This document shows, one piece after another, positions 41,474 through 50,664 of a DNA stretch of 64,000 bases. The translations under genes were made by a program, and so were the position numbers. Each line of letters starts with the position of its first letter. The first letter of the stretch is position 1. Source of the stretch: CAYMGM01 sp964390005 (lineage in GTDB: Bacteria; Pseudomonadota; Alphaproteobacteria; UBA9219); the NCBI GenBank assembly GCA_964390005.1, contig CAYMGM010000002.1, positions 205,460-269,459 of the forward strand. The letters are read 5' to 3'. The notes beneath the pieces are model-generated. The model did not search any database, was not told the origin of the DNA, and saw only the letters and a list, made by a program, of their open reading frames with translations.

Positions 41474-44403
41474 GATTTTTGCCACTCCTGCACGCGGGAA
41501 AGATCGGCGTAATCGTCGTAAGCCGGTTGATAGGCCGGGCGCGGTACCGCATCGTACGTGCTGGCCGGGTCGGCATAACGCGCGACAAGCGCCGTTAGAA
41601 AACGCCCCGCCGCATCGATGGCGACATCAAGATTGATATCAAGCGCGGCGCTTTCGTTTTTCCCGCGCCCTTTTAACGACCAATAAGACAACTGGCCGAC
41701 AGGCGCTGTGAACGCTTCGCCAAAAACGCCTGCGCGCGCCATCAGCGCCAAAAGAACAAGTTGTGGGTCGATCCCCAAACGAACGTTGTTTTTCGTCGGC
41801 GGCGTGCCCGTTTTATAATCGATAATCTCAAGCCGCCCGTCGGGCATGCGATCTATTCGGTCTGCGCGGCCTTTAAGCGTCAGCGCCCCGCCTGCCACAA
41901 CCAGTTGGCCCGATGCTTCTTGAGCCAACGGCACGTAACCTTCCGCGCGGCGGGCGCGTTCATTGGCGACAAACCAGCGCGCGATGTCTTCAAAGCGCGG
42001 CATCCAATAAGCCGCCACCATGGGACGATCAGAAAAATCTTTCAGCGCGGCGCGGCATTGATCGATCAATTGTTCAAGCGCTTCGGGCGGCAAATCGCCC
42101 GTTCTTTCGCGCATAAAATTTTCCAGCGCCGCATGGAGGCCCGATCCGTACTGCGCTGCAGTGACGTCGGCATCGATCGGATCCAGCGGGCGCAAGCGCA
42201 AAATATGTTTGGCATAAATCGCGTAAGGATTGCGTTGAAGAAGGCCGATATCCGTCACGCCCAAAACCGTCGGTCTGGCCTCGACCGGCGGACAGGGCCG
42301 CGGGCGCGTCATGCCCTGTACGCGCGCCGGAATATCGCGCTGCATCGCCCATGCGGCCCAAGGCAGCGCAGGCGTCAAAGGATCTGGCGCGCTGCCATCC
42401 AGCCCAAAAGCCAAGCGCATCACGGCATCCAATTGAAGCCAGAAACGCGACGGCACGACATCAGCCCCGCCCGAGCGCCGCGCGCGCGTCATCAGCACAT
42501 GCGGCGCGGCGGCTAATTGGACAAAATCATGCGCCGAAAGGCCAAGGATTCTTTCGGGAAGCGGCAAGCCCAAAGCCTGACGCATCGGGCGTGATAGCCA
42601 AGGATCGGGCGGCGCGGCACGCGGAAAAACGCCATCGTTCAAACCGCCCAAAACAATCAAATCAGGTTGGCTGAGGCGCGCTTCAAGCGGCCCTTGGATC
42701 AACAGGCGCGGATGCTGCCCATATAAGGGGCGCACCGTGATGCCTTTCATCAAATGCCCGACAAGGCGGGCATAGGAAGCCAACCCCATCGGCGGCAGAT
42801 CGCGCCCGGCCCGCGCCAGATCGGAAAGAAAACGCGCGGCGGCTTCACCGGCTTCGCCGCGCCACAACGCCTCGGCCCCCGGCGTTTCGTCTGTCGCGGC
42901 CATGGTTTCGGCCAGTTTCACATGCGCCGCGATCCAATCGGCCAGCGGACGTTCATTGCCATGATCGGCAAAAGAAGCGAACCACGCGCCAATCGTTTGC
43001 AACCACAGCGCCAGCGTCGCCAGATCGTCTTTGTCTTTGTCGGCGGCCAGCCGCAAGCAGGCTTCGGCTGCGCCGATCCAGCCGCGCGTCAAACGCACGC
43101 CGCGCCAGACCGCTTTTTCGGCTTGGCGGGCGCGGGCGCGGCAAAGAACGCGCGAAACCCCGCAAGCCGCCAGCGGATGCTTTAACAGCGCCAGCATGGC
43201 AACGGGCGACGGATCTGGCATCGCCGCCGCCAGCACTTCGCTTAAAAAGCGCCCGATAGGCAAAACAGACAGCGCCGCCCCCGCGCTGTCATCGGCATCA
43301 ATGCCATACCGCGCCAGTGCCGCGATCACCCGCATGGAAAGCGCGCGGTCGGGTGTCACCAACGCGGCGACTTTTCCCGGCTCTTCCAAAGCCGCACGCA
43401 GGCGCAGCGCAATGACTTCGGCTTCCATTTGCTGGTTTGGCAGCTCGATCCTTTCAAGACCGGCGCAGTCCTTGGGCGTCCAGCCTTTTTCCTTCAGCGC
43501 CCCCCAGCCTTCGCTGACGCTGGCCGGGCGCATCGCTTCTTGTAAAAGGCGCGTGCGCGGCTTTTCCGTGCGCGGGCCCCAAACGCCGACGTCGGCCCGA
43601 TCCAACGACAGAGATTCAAGAAATTGCTTCATGCTGTGCTGCGGGTGGCCTTCCTCGATGGCTTGCCAAGCCTCGCGCGGCAAAGCCTGATCAAGGCCGG
43701 GCAGAATAACGCGCCCTTTGGGCATACCCGCGATACAGCGCATCAAGGCCGCCACAGACGGCACCGATCCATCGGCCCCCGCGATGGTCACAGGAAAAGC
43801 GGGCGGCGCTTGTTCCCACAACTGCAGACGCGCCGCGACAAGCGCATTGCGGCGCAGGGCCGGGTCCATCGCCCCCTCGTCTTCCAGAATATGCGGCCAT
43901 TCCTTGGTCACGATTTGAAGAAAGACCAGCGTTTCTTGCCAGTGCCGCGCCAGATTTTCGCCTTGGACAAGGGTCTCAAGCGCGTCAAACGAAACCTGCG
44001 CCGTATGCATTTCGTCCAACAGACGCGCCAAAGCCTCGGCCAGATCCAAGGCTTGATCCACGGGCATGGCAGGGTCTTTTTTCTGCACGAGCCGCGTTAA
44101 AATCAAGCGGCGACGCATGGGGTCGATGGCGGGCGGAATATCCGGCGATAAATCGGTATCGGCAAAGATAAGGTCGTCTTCATCCGCATCGGACAAAGCG
44201 ACCAAACGCGGTAAAAGCGCGGCCTTGCCATCGGCCAGACGCAAAAACGCGCCGCGTACATGGCGGCAAGCACGGCGGGTTGGCAAATATAGCGTACCGG
44301 CGGCCAGCTCAAGCGGATCACCGCCCGCCGCTTCCCACAGGCCAGAGGCCAGCGTATCGACAAACGGCGCTTCAGGCGAAAGGGTGATAACGGCGGCGGT
44401 CAT
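41470..44403 (-). CDS. addB: Double-strand break repair protein AddB
   Basis: Partner of AddA, 977 residues. The alphaproteobacterial type has an inactivated helicase-like N-terminus (here PTRRACRHVRGAFLRLADGK near the start, where a Walker A would be, lacks G-K-T) and a C-terminal PD-(D/E)xK nuclease: LTLKGRADRIDRMPDGRLEI and IDYKTGTPP. Cysteines of the 4Fe-4S cluster known from Bacillus AddB are not seen around the nuclease (NPYAIYAKHILRLRPLDP instead). It is directly coupled with addA and follows murU 31 bp downstream. Confidence 0.94.
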   Translation of the reverse strand: MTAAVITLSPEAPFVDTLASGLWEAAGGDPLELAAGTLYLPTRRACRHVRGAFLRLADGKAALLPRLVALSDADEDDLIFADTDLSPDIPPAIDPMRRRLILTRLVQKKDPAMPVDQALDLAEALARLLDEMHTAQVSFDALETLVQGENLARHWQETLVFLQIVTKEWPHILEDEGAMDPALRRNALVAARLQLWEQAPPAFPVTIAGADGSVPSVAALMRCIAGMPKGRVILPGLDQALPREAWQAIEEGHPQHSMKQFLESLSLDRADVGVWGPRTEKPRTRLLQEAMRPASVSEGWGALKEKGWTPKDCAGLERIELPNQQMEAEVIALRLRAALEEPGKVAALVTPDRALSMRVIAALARYGIDADDSAGAALSVLPIGRFLSEVLAAAMPDPSPVAMLALLKHPLAACGVSRVLCRARARQAEKAVWRGVRLTRGWIGAAEACLRLAADKDKDDLATLALWLQTIGAWFASFADHGNERPLADWIAAHVKLAETMAATDETPGAEALWRGEAGEAAARFLSDLARAGRDLPPMGLASYARLVGHLMKGITVRPLYGQHPRLLIQGPLEARLSQPDLIVLGGLNDGVFPRAAPPDPWLSRPMRQALGLPLPERILGLSAHDFVQLAAAPHVLMTRARRSGGADVVPSRFWLQLDAVMRLAFGLDGSAPDPLTPALPWAAWAMQRDIPARVQGMTRPRPCPPVEARPTVLGVTDIGLLQRNPYAIYAKHILRLRPLDPIDADVTAAQYGSGLHAALENFMRERTGDLPPEALEQLIDQCRAALKDFSDRPMVAAYWMPRFEDIARWFVANERARRAEGYVPLAQEASGQLVVAGGALTLKGRADRIDRMPDGRLEIIDYKTGTPPTKNNVRLGIDPQLVLLALMARAGVFGEAFTAPVGQLSYWSLKGRGKNESAALDINLDVAIDAAGRFLTALVARYADPASTYDAVPRPAYQPAYDDYADLSRVQEWQKS

Positions 44404-44434
44404 GGATGAAGCAAAAACCTCTTTCAGCCCGACA

Positions 44435-45214
44435 TCAAGTCAAAAAAGAGCGCGTCTCTGCCCGCTGCCGCCAGCCATAGCCTTTGTCCAGCAGCATGTT
44501 GGCGCGCTGCAAATCTTCGGGCGTGCCGACATGGTAACACGTGCCGTCGTGCAAAAGGCCGTATAAACGGCGGCGTTCTTCGGCCTTGTCAAAAATGACG
44601 TTGTTGGAAAAGCAGGTTTCGGAAACCTCGCGATAAAGACCAGGGCGCACAATCATGGCCGAGATGTAAACATAAGGCCGCGGCGGTTTGGCCCCTTGCC
44701 GCCACAAAAGGCCCGACGGATGCATGGCATAATCGCCGTCCTCGCCAAAACCGGGCGCTTCGGCTGTGCGCATCAAAAGCAGCAGAACATCCATTTTTTC
44801 ATCATCCCAAGCGCAAGCCATGCGATGCAGCGCCGTTTCATCCGGCCCATCGAAAAACGGTAAATCGCCGCCCATCACGAAAAAGGGCTTATCGCCGAAG
44901 GCATACAACGTGTTTTTGACGCCGCCCCCGGTCTCTAAAATCGACATCTCGTTCGAGACGTCGATCGAGACCAATTTGCTGCGCTTTTTGGCATAGGCTT
45001 CGATCTGGCGCTGAAGATAATGCGCATTGATCACGACGCGCGTGATCCCCGCCTCGACCATTTTTTCAAGCGCGTAATCCAGCATCGGCTTGCCGCCGAC
45101 CTCAAGCAACGGCTTGGGTTTTTCAAGGGAAAGTGGCCGCATGCGCTTGCCAAAGCCCGCCGCCAAAATCATGCCGGTTTTCGAGATCTTATCGAACGGA
45201 TTTTTCTTATCCAC
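44435..45214 (-). CDS. murU: N-acetylmuramate alpha-1-phosphate uridylyltransferase (MurU-like)
   Basis: 259 residues. Makes UDP-MurNAc from MurNAc-1-P in the peptidoglycan recycling shortcut that bypasses fosfomycin-sensitive de novo synthesis. The nucleotidyltransferase signature is MILAAGFGKRMRPLSLEKPK, then PLLEVGGKPMLDYALEKM, FFVMGGDLPFF and a late VGTPEDLQRAN. The GTG at 45214 has AGGGGG 7 nt upstream; the longer frame reading back into amgK is rejected. It overlaps the amgK stop by 8 bp, consistent with the amgK-murU pair. A sugar-1-phosphate guanylyl- or thymidylyltransferase is the alternative. Confidence 0.86.
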   Translation of the reverse strand: MDKKNPFDKISKTGMILAAGFGKRMRPLSLEKPKPLLEVGGKPMLDYALEKMVEAGITRVVINAHYLQRQIEAYAKKRSKLVSIDVSNEMSILETGGGVKNTLYAFGDKPFFVMGGDLPFFDGPDETALHRMACAWDDEKMDVLLLLMRTAEAPGFGEDGDYAMHPSGLLWRQGAKPPRPYVYISAMIVRPGLYREVSETCFSNNVIFDKAEERRRLYGLLHDGTCYHVGTPEDLQRANMLLDKGYGWRQRAETRSFLT

Positions 45215-46160
45215 GTAAAATCCCCCTATCCCAAAACCAGTCGCGCACCGGCCCCATTGTTTCATCGCGCAGCAAAATCTGAACGTGATGCTCAAGCCGG
45301 TCCAAAATATTGTGCTGCGCTTGAAGCGCCTGATTACCAAGCAAACGAACATGGCGCTGGACTGACAACATGCGGCCCGTTTCTTCTAAAACATCGCGCG
45401 ACAAAACAGGGTGCAGCGCCTGATAGGCATCGAAAACGCGCTTCCAACGTGCGGGCCCGCTATCGCGCCGGACTTCTTCGCAATACGACATTAAATCGTA
45501 CGCGACGGGCCCCGGCCCACCATCTTGAAAATCGATAAAACCGACACGCATCGCGCCTTCGCCGCCAAGATCCATGACATTATCGGCGATAAAATCGCGC
45601 AAGATCAAAACGCGCGGCAGCGTATCAAGCGGCGCAAGCACGCCGCGCCAAGCCTGATCAAAAGCCGCGCGATCCGCATCGGTCAGCGCCTGCGAAAGCC
45701 GCGGCGCGACATAATGATCAAGGCACCACGCCGCCTGAAAAGCAAAGGTCGCGGACGTAAAATCCGTCAGGCCCAATCCGGCAAGGTCTGCTGCCGCAAT
45801 CTGTTCATGCACCAAGGCCAAGGCTTCAACAATCGCCGTGTCATAGGGCGCTGTATCCGCGCCCGCCGCAATCGGCCCACTGAAAAGATCGCGGCCAAAA
45901 TCTTCCATCAGGACAAACGCGCCGTCTGCATCTTCTTCCGCTGCATAAATCGCGGGCGCACGCAGGCCCGCACGGCGCAGCAAGCCACCGACCGTCAAAA
46001 AGGCTGGCGTTTTTTGGTCCGGCGCAGCCTGCATCAAAATGGCCGTCTGCCCGTCCTTTGTCAGACGTTCAAACTGGCGGGTCGAGCAATCGCCCTTTAA
46101 AGCTTCTTGCGCCGCGCCTGCCCACCCTGCGCTTTTCAAAAAAACGGAAAGATCGATCAT
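45207..46160 (-). CDS. amgK: N-acetylmuramate/N-acetylglucosamine 1-kinase (AmgK-like)
   Basis: 317 residues, aminoglycoside-phosphotransferase fold. Visible: GDCSTRQFERLT nucleotide loop, the catalytic LILRDFIADNVMDL and the metal-binding VGFIDFQDGGPGPVAYDLMS. It phosphorylates MurNAc at the anomeric position, feeding MurU. ATG 46160 overlaps the tsaE stop by 4 bp. The tsaE-amgK-murU order is common in alphaproteobacteria. Confidence 0.9.
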   Translation of the reverse strand: MIDLSVFLKSAGWAGAAQEALKGDCSTRQFERLTKDGQTAILMQAAPDQKTPAFLTVGGLLRRAGLRAPAIYAAEEDADGAFVLMEDFGRDLFSGPIAAGADTAPYDTAIVEALALVHEQIAAADLAGLGLTDFTSATFAFQAAWCLDHYVAPRLSQALTDADRAAFDQAWRGVLAPLDTLPRVLILRDFIADNVMDLGGEGAMRVGFIDFQDGGPGPVAYDLMSYCEEVRRDSGPARWKRVFDAYQALHPVLSRDVLEETGRMLSVQRHVRLLGNQALQAQHNILDRLEHHVQILLRDETMGPVRDWFWDRGILRG

Positions 46161-46624
46161 CGGAACCCCTTATCCTTTAGGCGCGCGCCCCAAGGACCAT
46201 GGGCTTTGATCTCGACAACGCGGCCCGCGCCCTTTTCGGTAAAGTGAAGGTCAAGACGCACGCGCGGCATATAAGACGCCGCCTTTTCTGGCCATTCGAT
46301 CACGGCCACGCCATCGGCAAAGGCTTCATCAAGGCCGATTTCTTCGACTTCTTCGGGGGCCTTCAGGCGATAGAGATCAAAATGAAAAATCTCAAATCGC
46401 GCGGTCGTATAGGTTTGCACCAACGTAAAGGTTGGACTTGGCACGTCTTCGTGAATGCCGCAGGCTTGGATTAACGCGCGTGCAAAAGTCGTTTTGCCAG
46501 CGCCCAAATCGCCCGACAGCGTCAAGACATCGCCCGGCTGCAGAACAGCCGCCACTTGCGCGGCCAAAGACGTTGTCTCCGCCACATCCGGCAAATCGTA
46601 GAAAAAGCAGACGCCCGCTTCCAT
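46157..46624 (-). CDS. tsaE: tRNA threonylcarbamoyladenosine biosynthesis ATPase TsaE
   Basis: 155 residues. P-loop ATPase that drives the TsaB-TsaD-TsaE complex in t6A37 tRNA modification, cytoplasmic. Walker A GDLGAGKTTFARAL, then the characteristic PSPTFTLVQTY and HFDLYRLKAPEEVEEIG and DGVAVIEWPEKA. It starts 6 bp after divL, in the same transcription unit. Confidence 0.95.
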   Translation of the reverse strand: MEAGVCFFYDLPDVAETTSLAAQVAAVLQPGDVLTLSGDLGAGKTTFARALIQACGIHEDVPSPTFTLVQTYTTARFEIFHFDLYRLKAPEEVEEIGLDEAFADGVAVIEWPEKAASYMPRVRLDLHFTEKGAGRVVEIKAHGPWGARLKDKGFR

Positions 46625-46629
46625 CAGCC

Positions 46630-49377
46630 TTAATCCTGAGGCGCAGCGGCCATTTCTTCCGCTGGCTCAGCGCTTGGCACCTTGATCGGCAAAAAGCATT
46701 GGACCATCGTGCCGCGATCGGTATCGCTTTGCAGTTCGATCCGCCCGCCATGAAGTTCGACAAAGCTTTTGACAAGGCTAAGCCCCAGCCCCGCGCCTGC
46801 TTGGCGGACCTGAGGATTAGCGCGTTCAAACTTGCCAAAGACTCGTTCGCGATCCGCTTCGGGAATGCCGATGCCCGTATCCATAACGCTTATAACAATC
46901 CATTCGTCGCGTTTTTCAGCGCCCAAGACCACACGGCCTTCGGCAGGCGTGAACTTGATCGCGTTGCTGATCAAGTTGAACAAAGCCTGTTTAATGCGCT
47001 GTTCGTCCACGTCGAACGTGCCGATATCCGACGGGCAATCGATGACGATGGAAATTTGCTGCTGACGCGCCCATTCAGCCGTCATCAGTTTGGCATCGTT
47101 CAACACCTTGGCGACCGATGTCGGGTGACGCTCTAATTCCATGCGGCCCGCTTCGATCGTCGCCAAATCCAACACGTCGTTGATCAAGCGCGTCAGTTTT
47201 TCGGCTTCCGACTGAATGGTCTGCGTGTATTCCATTTGCCGCGGGTTGAGCGTGCCAAAATATTGCTCGGACAAAATCTCGGCAAAGCCTGTGATTGTAT
47301 TCAACGGCGTGCGTAGCTGATACGACACATTGGCGACAAAATCGGATTTCAACCGGTCCGCCGTCGCCAAGGCCGCATTGCTGGCACGCAACGCCTGTTC
47401 CACGCGCACGCTGTCCGTGACGTCAAGATAACTGTTCAAAACAGCGCCATCTGGCAAGGGCACCGTTAAAAACTCGATCACCGCTTCGTCGGCGCGTTCA
47501 ATGCGGCCCGTGCGCGCATTGCGATCCAACGTATAGGAAACCATTTCTGCCTTAAAGCTGGCCCAGTTCGATCCGTAATTGAACAAAGGCTTCATCTTTT
47601 CCAAAAGATCCGCCACATGCGGTTCGGCAGCCAGAAAATCGTGCGGCAGTTTCCAAATGCGGGCAAAAGCCGGATTCGACAACCGCAATTTGCCGTCCGA
47701 GCCAAAAACGGCAATACCTTCGGCCAAATTGTCCAATGTTTCGCGCTGAACCGCGATCAATGTGTTGTACGACGATTCAAGCGCCAGACGGTCGGTCACA
47801 TCTTCATGCACGAACATAATGCCCCCAAAGGGATGCGGCGCGGCCAAAATGCGCAGCGTCGTCCCGTCGGGTAGATACATCAGATCTTCTTGCGGCTCGA
47901 GCAACGAGGTGAACAGCGCCAGCCTTTCCTTTTTGTAACGCTGAAAGTCGGCTTGTTCGGGAAGACGGCGGCGCGTGCGCAGATCTTCCAAAACCTCACC
48001 CATTGTCGGCTTGCCGTCTAAAAAGGATTCTTCGGCTTCCCACAGGCGCTGATAGGCGCGGTTGTAAAACTCAAGCTTGGTATCGGGGCCATAAATCGCA
48101 ATGGCTGCGCCGAGATGCTCCATCACTTCGTGATGCGCCGCCATGTGACGCTTCAACTCGGTATCTTTTTCTTCTTCGGCAGTGACGTCCAGCGCATACC
48201 CGATCAAACGCGACACGTTGCTTGTCGTTTCATCCAGCTTTTGCGCCACGGCAGCCAAAGCGGTTTCAGCAGGCACAGTCTTGACCGCGAGAGGCGCGTC
48301 TTTAGCTGGCGTTTCGGCATTTTCCTGCGCGGCAGCCGCTTGCGCAAACCTATCGGTTAAATTGGGCGCCGCCGTTTCAGAGGCAGGCTCCGCCTCTTTC
48401 TTCTTGGGCAAGGCCTCTGGCGCGATCTTGCCAATCAGCTTTTCGGCAAAGCCGCTTTGCGGGCCTTGAACGACCTGTTTTTTTTCTTGTAACTCTTTCA
48501 GCGGCGTTTCGATGATTTCCATCAAGCGGCGTTGGCCGCCCGTGATGACGTGACGCCGCTCGGTTTGCCGCTGGCCGCGCGTCAGCGCATTGGCCGACAA
48601 TGTACGACCGCTACCGCCGCGCGCCGTTTGGCTCATCAGCTCTTTCTGATCGGCAATCACGCTAGCGACCGTCGTGTCCAAGGCCTTGGCATAGGCTTCG
48701 TTGCACATCACAATGCGCAAATCGCCCGACCGCACCCAAACGGGAAACGACAAGGCATCGATCAAATTTTGAATATCTTGGGATTGATCTTCAAACTTGG
48801 AAAGCTGTTCGATCTTGCCTTCTAATTCCGCCGCCAAAACGGCGTTTTCGGCAAACCACAGCATGTCGATCAACGGCCCATCATGGCCAATTTGAAAACG
48901 GCGTCCAATCAGTTGCAGATTAAAAGGTTCAGCCGCGCCGTGCAGCTGCATTTCAAAGCCAGCGCCATCTTGCTGCAAGCGCCGGAAAGACGCGACCAGC
49001 TCGACGCTTTCTTTGACGGCGCCGACGATATCGTCAAAATGCGCAATTTTGGCCAGGCCCAAGCGCGCGGCAACCGCCACCTCTTCGCGCAACAGGCCTT
49101 GCGGCGAAAACAGGCAATAGCCACCCGGCAAAGCGTGCAGCATGGATTGAAAACGCTCGGCAATGAAACGAAGCTGGCGGGTATGCTTTTCGCGCCGCTG
49201 CATATAGCCGTTCAGCGACCACAAAAGCAGCGCAAGCCCAACGGACAGAATAATCAAAACCAGCAAGGCCAGCGTTTCCCACGCGAAGCCCAGCTTGGCA
49301 CCCACGGCCAAGATCAAAACGGAAATAACCGTCGCAATGACAATAAGAGGCGCTTTTGCGTATAAGGGCTGCAACAT
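46630..49377 (-). CDS. divL: DivL-type PAS sensor kinase with tyrosine at the phosphoacceptor site
   Basis: 915 residues. Two N-terminal membrane helices (PLIVIATVISVLILAVGA, WETLALLVLIILSVGLALLL), a poorly conserved middle with at least three PAS-like segments (one at EHLGAAIAIYGPDTKLEFYN, another at NLAEGIAVFGSDGKLRLSN), a low-complexity acidic/alanine linker (~330-400), then a HisKA-like helix and HATPase_c (NLISNAIKFTP, DTGIGIPEADRERVF, GAGLGLSLVKSFVELHGG). Where histidine kinases have H, this protein has Y686 (FVANVSYQLRTPLNTI; the codon is TAT at 47320-47322). Caulobacter DivL has this same change and acts in the CckA-CtrA cell-cycle pathway. Gene neighbourhood (next to tsaE) also matches. 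Confidence 0.88.
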   Translation of the reverse strand: MLQPLYAKAPLIVIATVISVLILAVGAKLGFAWETLALLVLIILSVGLALLLWSLNGYMQRREKHTRQLRFIAERFQSMLHALPGGYCLFSPQGLLREEVAVAARLGLAKIAHFDDIVGAVKESVELVASFRRLQQDGAGFEMQLHGAAEPFNLQLIGRRFQIGHDGPLIDMLWFAENAVLAAELEGKIEQLSKFEDQSQDIQNLIDALSFPVWVRSGDLRIVMCNEAYAKALDTTVASVIADQKELMSQTARGGSGRTLSANALTRGQRQTERRHVITGGQRRLMEIIETPLKELQEKKQVVQGPQSGFAEKLIGKIAPEALPKKKEAEPASETAAPNLTDRFAQAAAAQENAETPAKDAPLAVKTVPAETALAAVAQKLDETTSNVSRLIGYALDVTAEEEKDTELKRHMAAHHEVMEHLGAAIAIYGPDTKLEFYNRAYQRLWEAEESFLDGKPTMGEVLEDLRTRRRLPEQADFQRYKKERLALFTSLLEPQEDLMYLPDGTTLRILAAPHPFGGIMFVHEDVTDRLALESSYNTLIAVQRETLDNLAEGIAVFGSDGKLRLSNPAFARIWKLPHDFLAAEPHVADLLEKMKPLFNYGSNWASFKAEMVSYTLDRNARTGRIERADEAVIEFLTVPLPDGAVLNSYLDVTDSVRVEQALRASNAALATADRLKSDFVANVSYQLRTPLNTITGFAEILSEQYFGTLNPRQMEYTQTIQSEAEKLTRLINDVLDLATIEAGRMELERHPTSVAKVLNDAKLMTAEWARQQQISIVIDCPSDIGTFDVDEQRIKQALFNLISNAIKFTPAEGRVVLGAEKRDEWIVISVMDTGIGIPEADRERVFGKFERANPQVRQAGAGLGLSLVKSFVELHGGRIELQSDTDRGTMVQCFLPIKVPSAEPAEEMAAAPQD

Positions 49378-49568
49378 CTGACGAACCGAACCAACGAAAC
49401 AAGAGAGAGCGCCAAGGATGCTTCCAAGGCACTTTAAAGAGATAGGCGATATAGGCCGCCAAGGGAAATAGTTTTAGGCGCTTCGGCTCTTATAAAACAG
49501 CGCGCAGCTTTTATGGTTAACGTTTCTGGATAAAAACGATCTTTTTACGTCAAAACCAAGCGTGCTTC
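49378..49568 (-). other. Intergenic region upstream of divL
   Basis: 191 bp without a gene. It must hold the divL promoter and the phoH end. I see no convincing -35/-10 pair and only a weak A/T hairpin (AAAAACGATCTTTTT near 49538). Confidence 0.4.
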
Positions 49569-50402
49569 TTACAAAACGCCCAGCATGCTGGCGACCAACG
49601 GATGGCGGACGATGTCATTATCCAGCAAGCGAACGACCTCGATCCCCGGCACGGGCTCTAGCTTTTTGGCGATATCGGCAAGGCCCGACATGCCTTCCAG
49701 CAAATCGCTTTGGTCGGGATCGCCCGTTAAGACCATCGTCGAATGCCAGCCAAGGCGCGTTAACAGCATTTTGATCTGGTTATAGGTGCAGTTTTGCGCT
49801 TCGTCGATAACGACAAAGGCATTGTTCAGCGTTCGGCCACGCATATAGGCGATGGGCGCGATTTCGATAATGCCGTCGGCGAGATACTGTTTTAGGCGCT
49901 TATTGCCCAAGCGGTCGGTCAAGGCGTCATACAAGGGTCTGAGGTAAGGGGCCATTTTTTCATGCAAATCGCCCGGCAGGAAGCCAAGGCTCTCGCCCGC
50001 TTCAATCGCGGGACGCGACAACACAATGCGATCAACCCGCCCGGCTTCCAAAGCTTCAACCGCCGCGCTGACGGCCAAATAGGTTTTCCCTGTCCCCGCG
50101 GGCCCGACAGCGATAATCAAGGCGTTTTTCGCCATCGCTTCCATCAGTGCGGCCTGATTGGGGCTTTGCGGCTTTATCTTGCGCAAATAGCTTTGATCGC
50201 GGCGCTCAAACGATGGGTTATCAAGCGGGCTCCAATTGCCGCCACCACCGCGCCGGTCGCGCCTCTCGCCCCGCCTGCGTTCGTCAAACGAGCCGCCGCC
50301 GCGGCTCTCGCCACGGTTTCCCCCATGCAAAATCTCGACGTTGCTATCGTTCTCGCCATCGTGATGACGATAGCCTTCGAAGCGATCATGCTTTTTTCCC
50401 AT
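49569..50402 (-). CDS. phoH: PhoH-family P-loop ATPase
   Basis: Cytoplasmic ATPase linked to RNA metabolism (PhoH/YbeZ group). About 277 residues from ATG 50402, which has AGGGAA ~9 nt upstream; an ATG at 50456 lies right behind a terminator hairpin without a usable SD. The N-terminal ~60 residues are low-complexity Gly/Arg/Asp-rich (GGNRGESRGGGSFDERRRGE), then the ATPase: AVGPAGTGKTYLAVSAAV (Walker A), RPAIEAGESLGFLPGDLHEK, NNAFVVIDEAQNCTYNQIKM (Walker B), LTGDPDQSDL. Its usual neighbours miaB and ybeY are absent here. Confidence 0.9.
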   Translation of the reverse strand: MGKKHDRFEGYRHHDGENDSNVEILHGGNRGESRGGGSFDERRRGERRDRRGGGGNWSPLDNPSFERRDQSYLRKIKPQSPNQAALMEAMAKNALIIAVGPAGTGKTYLAVSAAVEALEAGRVDRIVLSRPAIEAGESLGFLPGDLHEKMAPYLRPLYDALTDRLGNKRLKQYLADGIIEIAPIAYMRGRTLNNAFVVIDEAQNCTYNQIKMLLTRLGWHSTMVLTGDPDQSDLLEGMSGLADIAKKLEPVPGIEVVRLLDNDIVRHPLVASMLGVL

Positions 50403-50456
50403 CGGGCTTTTCCCTTTCTTGGCGCGGGGCCCCTTTGGCCCCGTTGGGGGTTTCAT

Positions 50457-50664
50457 CAATAAAAAACGCGGCCTCTCACAGCCGCGCGTACCTTAAACCG
50501 CCCTTTTTCAGGACCAGATAGCTCCAAGTCGGTCCTTACCGCCTTTTGCAAAAGGCTGGCGAACCGCACCTCACAGGCTGTCAAAAGCCGTTGAATGGAG
50601 CCCTCTCTTTCCAAGCACTTACCGCGCTTTGTCAAAATTCTAGCAATCAGGCGTTAACAACTTG
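50457..50664 (-). promoter_or_regulatory. Structured region upstream of phoH (candidate leader or small RNA)
   Basis: 208 bp between envC and phoH without a gene. It contains a 16-bp perfect palindrome GCCTTTTGCAAAAGGC (50541-50556), a GGACC/GGTCC stem (50511-50535), GGCT/AGCC hairpins near 50576-50589, a perfect -35 hexamer TTGACA (minus strand, 50635-50630) and the terminator hairpin at its end. The pattern suggests a separate short transcript or an attenuated leader. Confidence 0.35.
50461..50486 (-). terminator. Terminator hairpin immediately upstream of phoH
   Basis: Stem CGCGGC / GCCGCG with an 8-nt loop (50467-50486) and a run of six U on the minus strand (50466-50461). It sits 180 bp after envC and directly before phoH. 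Confidence 0.68.

Noticed and set aside
41761..42516. Plus-strand 251-codon frame inside addB
   Set aside because: Antisense shadow of addB, rich in Arg and His, no start context.
50457..50664. SRP RNA or RNase P RNA upstream of phoH
   Set aside because: The conserved SRP GGAAGGAAGCAGC-like core and the RNase P core are absent, and the segment is too short for RNase P.
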